Below, one piece after another: positions 21,557-26,076 of a stretch of DNA of 26,076 nt (its first letter is position 1; each line of letters starts with the position of its first letter). Made by a program: the position numbers and the translations under genes. The stretch lies in the IMG/VR virus record IMGVR_UViG_3300035698_003471, positions 1 through 26,076 of that record; one strand, given 5' to 3'. The DNA is from a virus. The notes under the pieces are model-generated. The model had not been told where the DNA came from and did no database searches. It worked only from the letters and a program-made list of their open reading frames with translations.

Positions 21557-22462
21557 TTAGAATGAAAAGAACTGCGATGCAGTCTTATTCACATGTTTGT
21601 AACTATCCCAATTAAGTGCACTATAAAAGTCGTCTAGTTTATTCTCAAGAATACTTGAGAACATTTTATCTGAGTCCATGTATGAATTAATAAACTCAAC
21701 AATAATATCAGGATCACCACTACCTTTAATACCCATAGACCGCAGTCCGTAAGAATTATCTTTCAGATAAATCCATACAATCTTCTCACCATTTTTAATA
21801 GGTGGATATTTTTTATTCAACTTTTTTAGTTTGATTAAATCATTGTAGTATATGGCAGCCTTGACGTGCGCAGGAGTTCCCTTTGCAGTATTACCAAACT
21901 GACCGTTGCCTTTGTACTTAGTGAGTCCTTTTACACCTGTTGGTTTGCATATATCTAATAGTGGCATGTTCTTTAAACCAGACTTAAAGGTATTGATCTT
22001 CACATCTACAACGTCTTTACCTACACCATCCAATAAATCATCAAGAATACCAGACATGAATATTTTAAATGCCTTTGGGAAGTCGGATCGTTTAACGTCC
22101 AACCCCTTGACATCTACTCTACTCTTAGTTACTCCGTTCTCCCAAATAATTTTTTGCACATATCGTTTCTTAGCAACCCAAATACCCCTACGAGCAATGT
22201 TTTCTTGCTTTATTTCAAATCTATGAGATTTTATGTTATAAACTTTAGTTGCTAACAAGTCGTATGAATCATTAATATACCGCTGAATTTCGGTTGCAAC
22301 TCCAGAAATTTTATCACACATAGTAACTTCATCATCTATGTGAATCGCTGGGTATCTTTTTCTAATGAGTGGTACTGCTGATAGAAATACAGAGTCTGTG
22401 TCCACGTAAATTACCCAATCATGGGTATGCGACTCTGTCTTTTTTATTTGCGTTATTTTCAT
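21557..22462 (-). CDS. 43B: DNA polymerase B family, C-terminal part (gp43B)
   Basis: A 301-residue polypeptide with the palm motif C and thumb of a B-family polymerase. Motif C is YVDTDSVFLS (Asp21 and Asp23) and KKRY (98-101) is the K-x-Y motif of the thumb boundary. The C-terminus KTASQFFSF resembles the clamp-binding tail of RB69/T4 gp43, so binding to gp45 is expected. About 20 residues precede DTDS (MKITQIKKTESHTHDWVIYV). The ATG overlaps the stop of the N part (ATGA), giving coupled synthesis in equal amounts. Alone it lacks the motif A Asp and motif B, so it must assemble with the N part to work. Confidence 0.93.
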   Translation of the reverse strand: MKITQIKKTESHTHDWVIYVDTDSVFLSAVPLIRKRYPAIHIDDEVTMCDKISGVATEIQRYINDSYDLLATKVYNIKSHRFEIKQENIARRGIWVAKKRYVQKIIWENGVTKSRVDVKGLDVKRSDFPKAFKIFMSGILDDLLDGVGKDVVDVKINTFKSGLKNMPLLDICKPTGVKGLTKYKGNGQFGNTAKGTPAHVKAAIYYNDLIKLKKLNKKYPPIKNGEKIVWIYLKDNSYGLRSMGIKGSGDPDIIVEFINSYMDSDKMFSSILENKLDDFYSALNWDSYKHVNKTASQFFSF

Positions 22463-24276
22463 GCGGTGGTGCTAGCCATATTAGTTTCTATTAAAAATCC
22501 TGATACGATGTCGTCATCTAGACGAATAGAAGATCCTTCCACGAGCATGGTCGCATCACCACGAACAATAGTATATTCTACATTACTAAATAAATAAACA
22601 TCACCCGTGTCGGTTGATACCGTGATACGAGACCCCATCTCTTTGTTGTAGTAATAATTTGCAGCATTGGACGAAGATTTGATAATTTGCTGACCTACTG
22701 CAGTTACTGCAAGTGCATTATCTAAATCAAAGAATCTAAAAGACTTAAGACCCAATACTCCGTAGATACTATTAAGAAGTACTTTCTGAATTAACTGTCG
22801 TTGTTTATAAAATCTATATTTATCATCATCTCCCTCATTACCATACTTGGTCATCAATGTCTTATATTCACTACGTAAGTCAAACCAATCTTTTAAAATG
22901 GATGGTAGTACTCCTGCGACATCGGTTCTATAAATGATACCATTGAATGAAATAGAGTGTTGAGTTTCTTCAAGCATTTGTGCAAACTCGTCACATGTCA
23001 ATTCAATAGTGTCACCTGACTCAAACATAGTCACGGATAACGTATCAACAGTTCGTTTATTATACGCAACGAAATCCCAATTCGCAACCTTTGCAAACTT
23101 CGTCTCAGGACTTATATTCAATGACATGATAATTGACGGATACATAGATGTCAAATCTAAATCATATATGTAATCATATCTACCAGGAACAGGCTCCTTA
23201 ACAAAAGCACCTGCGAATCCACCATCACCCTCACCATCCTCGAGTTCAGGCTTGTTAGTTGCAACTCGCTTGCCATTACGTCTCAGATAGCACAGAATGG
23301 CACCTTCAATCCACTTGGATGATTGATATATACTTTCATATGGCACGTGTCCGATATGGCATATATCGACCGATAAATCAATTAATTTAAGTTTGTCTTC
23401 GAACTCCTTAACAATCTTAACATCGACTAAGTTATATTCAATAAATTTTCTAATGTCATTTCGTTTCAAGTCGTCGAGAGTTCCCTCATACTCAATCTTA
23501 CCATATCCTAGTTCATACTCACCCACCGCATCGAGTCTATAACTCGAAAGTTGTGTAAATGTAAACTGCTTATATAACGTGATATAATCTAAGCAACTAA
23601 CACCTGCAATGAAAAACTTCTCTTTTCTAGGATTCCACTTCACACGATTGATTGGTGATAGTTGGTTCGCTGTTGCTGCACTAAATACAGTCTTTATTCT
23701 ATTGTATAGGTATGGTATATCAAAGAAATCAATGTTCCAACCTGTAACTATTGTTGGGTTACATTCCTTCCACTTGTTCAAGAACTTTGCAAGTAAATCT
23801 CGTTCCGAGTTGCATATAAATAACTTATAGTCATCGGATGAATCAGTGGATGTCAATTCATCATTTTCATCTAATATATAGACACCCCACTCATCCGTCG
23901 TCTGATCGAAATATGCAATGGACGTAATTGGATTGTTGCCGATTAGTGGATCTGGCAAATCTTCTTCTTCCATCGAAACCTCGATATCAAAGTAAAATTT
24001 ATTCTGCCACTTAGGTGGTTCGTCTGATGCTCCGTATAATTCAACTAACAGTGCAGTTTCAGGTGACACATCCGACTCATATGTCTCATCATGTCGGGAA
24101 AACCATTCCGTTTTTCTTACAGGTACTCCTGTGAGTGTTTTATAATCTCCGTCCGCATCTGGAACAAACGCAGTTCGTTTCCATTCAAATGTATTATGTC
24201 CGTGCTCGTCGTCCCATAAGTCTACTTGGTATTTATTATAATCAATACTTTTTAAGGAAATGTTTTGGTATGCCAT
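22459..24276 (-). CDS. 43A: DNA polymerase B family, N-terminal part (gp43A)
   Basis: A 605-residue polypeptide with the exonuclease domain, fingers and part of the palm. Exo I is FDIEV (Asp97, Glu99), Exo II is WNIDFFD (Asn181 to Asp186), Exo III is Tyr281-x3-Asp285, so proofreading looks intact. Motif A is YDLDLTSMYPSII (catalytic Asp374) and motif B is KVLLNSIYG (Lys498 to Gly506). Polymerase-like sequence runs to about residue 549 (YYYNKEMG). The last about 56 residues (ITVSTDTGDVYLF onward, ending MASTTA) are not normal polymerase sequence. The gene ends before a true motif C, which is supplied by the downstream gene. T4 gp43 is one chain of 898 residues; the two parts here sum to 906. 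Confidence 0.95.
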   Translation of the reverse strand: MAYQNISLKSIDYNKYQVDLWDDEHGHNTFEWKRTAFVPDADGDYKTLTGVPVRKTEWFSRHDETYESDVSPETALLVELYGASDEPPKWQNKFYFDIEVSMEEEDLPDPLIGNNPITSIAYFDQTTDEWGVYILDENDELTSTDSSDDYKLFICNSERDLLAKFLNKWKECNPTIVTGWNIDFFDIPYLYNRIKTVFSAATANQLSPINRVKWNPRKEKFFIAGVSCLDYITLYKQFTFTQLSSYRLDAVGEYELGYGKIEYEGTLDDLKRNDIRKFIEYNLVDVKIVKEFEDKLKLIDLSVDICHIGHVPYESIYQSSKWIEGAILCYLRRNGKRVATNKPELEDGEGDGGFAGAFVKEPVPGRYDYIYDLDLTSMYPSIIMSLNISPETKFAKVANWDFVAYNKRTVDTLSVTMFESGDTIELTCDEFAQMLEETQHSISFNGIIYRTDVAGVLPSILKDWFDLRSEYKTLMTKYGNEGDDDKYRFYKQRQLIQKVLLNSIYGVLGLKSFRFFDLDNALAVTAVGQQIIKSSSNAANYYYNKEMGSRITVSTDTGDVYLFSNVEYTIVRGDATMLVEGSSIRLDDDIVSGFLIETNMASTTA

Positions 24277-24286
24277 TTTTTATCTA

Positions 24287-25513
24287 TTATTTTTTTTCAA
24301 ATATCCATATTGGTTCACAGAACCTCATATCTTTAGTTTCGTCTGCTTTCACAAGACTACTATCGCTGAAGTCTGTGGTCTTAGCTGTACCACTGCCTCC
24401 ATTGTTAGGTCGTTTTGCCATCTCCATCCCAATACACCCACGATATATAAGTCCTTGACTGGTTAAGTAATCATTCATTGGATTTGTTATTTCCAACCAT
24501 CGTTTACCACCACCTGACGATGAGGTGTATACATCTGCAATATTTATTGCAATAGTACCACCTGACTTAACCGTTGGTATAATTTTACCCAATACTTTAT
24601 GTAAAAAGTTTTCATTCCAATCTTCAATTTTTTTATAACGTACCCAACTCTGTGTATCATCGTATGAATATCGTTCCACAGAAAAGTAGGGTGGTGATGT
24701 GTATACTACGTCAAAATAATCTACATATGGGGAAAAATCAAAGTCTTCGGCAGGTGATTCAAAAAAATCAACCTTCTTTTCATTCTCAAAAAATCCAGTA
24801 TGTGACTCATAAAAGTCAGACTGCTTTTTATACAATGCATGGTTCTCTGTTCGAGGGTCTATACCGACGTAGTGTTTAGTGGTCATTGCACTATAAAATC
24901 CTGCGAGTCTATCACCCCACCCCATACTAAAGTCTAATACGGTTTCGGCATTCATCATTTCATAAAATATCTTGGCAACGTTTGGTTTAAACTGTGCACA
25001 AATATATTTACGCAACCCAATCATGGTTCGCAACTCACGTTTACCAATAGAGGGTAGTTTAAGTGAATAGGCAGACCCCATGAGTGAGGTCATGAATTGT
25101 TTATTATTCCAGGTGCGTAACGGGCCTGGTGATACCGATCCATCGACACTCCATCGGTTTTCTTGTTGAAAATAATTGGAAGATAGATTACCCACATTGA
25201 GTCTACCAAAGTATAACTGCTTTCCATCATATTCGAACGAATACGTACTATCAGCAGACTTCCGTGGAAACCACTCACCCTCATTGAGAACCTCATTCCA
25301 TCGAATACCTTTCAGTTTCATAAAGTCTACGTAAGCATCATGTTCAGTAATATCAGCGTATGGTAATGGATATTCCATCAAAACAGATGCCATTGCGTCT
25401 TTTACTTCATCTTTATCATATGTTTCTTTTATATAAGACCACTCGTCTTCTTCTATATAAAAGTACGGTTTCATTCCTTTAAACTTATTAAAATAAGTCT
25501 TTACATCAATCAT
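24287..25513 (-). CDS. TSPPY-type DNA methyltransferase-like protein (408 aa)
   Basis: A 408-residue AdoMet-dependent methyltransferase, paralogous to the 535-residue protein at 19124. VLDFSMGWGDRLAG (192-205) is motif I, YVGIDPRTEN (215-224) is motif II, and YTSPPYF (271-277) is the amino-methyltransferase motif IV, followed by a TIAINIADVY segment. Both proteins end EPI-x2-F-x-KK. The first about 180 residues are unlike those of the paralogue. It overlaps the HD gene by 4 bases and ends 10 bases before the polymerase start, so it is transcribed with the replisome genes. Base target unknown; epigenetic protection of phage DNA is the most likely use. Confidence 0.82.
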   Translation of the reverse strand: MIDVKTYFNKFKGMKPYFYIEEDEWSYIKETYDKDEVKDAMASVLMEYPLPYADITEHDAYVDFMKLKGIRWNEVLNEGEWFPRKSADSTYSFEYDGKQLYFGRLNVGNLSSNYFQQENRWSVDGSVSPGPLRTWNNKQFMTSLMGSAYSLKLPSIGKRELRTMIGLRKYICAQFKPNVAKIFYEMMNAETVLDFSMGWGDRLAGFYSAMTTKHYVGIDPRTENHALYKKQSDFYESHTGFFENEKKVDFFESPAEDFDFSPYVDYFDVVYTSPPYFSVERYSYDDTQSWVRYKKIEDWNENFLHKVLGKIIPTVKSGGTIAINIADVYTSSSGGGKRWLEITNPMNDYLTSQGLIYRGCIGMEMAKRPNNGGSGTAKTTDFSDSSLVKADETKDMRFCEPIWIFEKK

Positions 25514-26064
25514 ATGTCTGTTCTGAATGTTGCATCTCTCTCAACGCACGTGCTCATGTAATCTGCCCAATGTAGTATGTACTGTATATTAGACCTCAAG
25601 TAGCTATCTGGATTGAATACTTTGTAATACTTTACATTATCTTCATCAAACATACCATCGGTTAATTTTATACCAAAGTACTCATTTTCATTATACTTAA
25701 TGCCGTATTCATTTAGTAGAAAAAATGTTCGATCGGTGTGAGTCATATAAGAATTTTCTGGATTTCTTTTATACATGTCACCACGATTTTTAATATGCCA
25801 TTCACTATCATTTGGTATGTAGTGGGGGTGGTTACTATGTCCTAGTTTACCTAAGTCATGGTGAAATGCAGCAAATAATAATTCTTCATCTGTGAAATTT
25901 ATAAAACCACCAACCGACTCGTATAACTTTTTCATCTTCAACGAGTTCTTTACAACATTCATGACATGATCTATGTAACCACCGTCGTGTGCGTAATGAA
26001 AGTGAACATTACCTGATGCAGGTGATGTCATTAAGTTCATACCTAGTTCATTTTCTGAGTACAT
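25510..26064 (-). CDS. HD-domain metal-dependent phosphohydrolase
   Basis: An HD-superfamily protein of 184 residues from the ATG at 26064. His33 (YIDHVMN), His69-Asp70 in FHHDLGKLG and Asp168 in HWADYMST are the conserved H...HD...D metal ligands. HD enzymes hydrolyse phosphate esters, often of nucleotides (dNTP triphosphohydrolase, 5'-nucleotidase or cyclic nucleotides). Similar short HD proteins occur near replication genes in marine T4-like phages. The frame stays open to the window edge, so the true start may lie upstream of 26064. The stop overlaps the next ATG (ATATGA). A role in nucleotide pools is inferred from position. Confidence 0.8.
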   Translation of the reverse strand: MYSENELGMNLMTSPASGNVHFHYAHDGGYIDHVMNVVKNSLKMKKLYESVGGFINFTDEELLFAAFHHDLGKLGHSNHPHYIPNDSEWHIKNRGDMYKRNPENSYMTHTDRTFFLLNEYGIKYNENEYFGIKLTDGMFDEDNVKYYKVFNPDSYLRSNIQYILHWADYMSTCVERDATFRTDI

Positions 26065-26076
26065 AAACAATAACCG

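Noticed and set aside
22459-22630. An active split intein at the polymerase break
   Set aside because: No N-terminal Cys/Ser nucleophile in a standard position, no TxxH block and no C-terminal His-Asn are visible, and the extra sequence (about 75 residues in total) is too short for a working intein. A relic remains possible and is reported as a finding.
1-26076. tRNA genes
   Set aside because: I did not see a cloverleaf or a GTTCGA-type T-loop with an acceptor stem in any intergenic gap; gaps are short and A/T-rich. A covariance-model scan would settle it.

Overview
The window looks like part of the genome of a T4-like (tevenvirus-type) tailed phage of low GC content, probably marine. The support is a recognisable T4-style replisome: B-family DNA polymerase in two pieces, gp45 clamp, gp44 and gp62-like clamp loader, and gp1 dNMP kinase. 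It also carries a UvsW-like helicase, a GH19 endolysin, TATAAATA-type late promoters and several small proteins of the kind common in marine T4-like phages. Every supported gene is on the minus strand, so transcription runs from high to low coordinates. The host cannot be named from the sequence. Most start codons lack an obvious Shine-Dalgarno sequence and sit in A/T-rich contexts.

Region 1 (26076 to 14611) is the replication and nucleotide module. In transcription order it holds an HD-domain protein, a TSPPY-type methyltransferase, polymerase N part, polymerase C part (4-nt overlap, split at motif C), clamp gp45, a second TSPPY-type methyltransferase and clamp-loader ATPase gp44. After a perfect 11-bp hairpin over the gp44 stop come a run of tightly overlapping small genes (including a 2H phosphoesterase and a zinc ribbon), gp1, a gp62-like subunit and a Cas4/RecB-like nuclease. 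Several genes here are under 60 codons and start with GTG.

A T-tract terminator candidate (about 14579-14607) and a palindromic TATAAATA late promoter (14533-14540) mark the boundary to Region 2 (14515 to 8284). Region 2 has a small ribbon-helix-helix-like protein, then a compact glycan cassette of two GT4-type glycosyltransferases, two GT2-like transferases, a further transferase-like protein and a nucleotide-sugar epimerase. These probably build or modify a surface glycan on virion or host.

Region 3 (8252 to 3717) has a short coiled-coil protein, a two-TM holin-like protein, four proteins whose N termini resemble the T4 capsid-targeting/gp21-cleavage sequence, the GH19 endolysin and one unknown. 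Region 4 (3705 to 63) has a degenerate HNH-type zinc protein, an unknown protein, a broken DUF2493/SLOG gene in an otherwise empty 420-bp gap, a UvsW-like helicase with a C-terminal DUF3820-like segment, and a protein with 60-bp tandem repeats.

The most interesting points are the split polymerase with non-polymerase sequence at the break, a possible capsid-packaged 2H phosphoesterase (an Acb1-like anti-CBASS candidate), paired methyltransferases embedded in the replisome genes, a ~55-nt leader duplicated in front of two unrelated genes, and the frameshifted SLOG gene.
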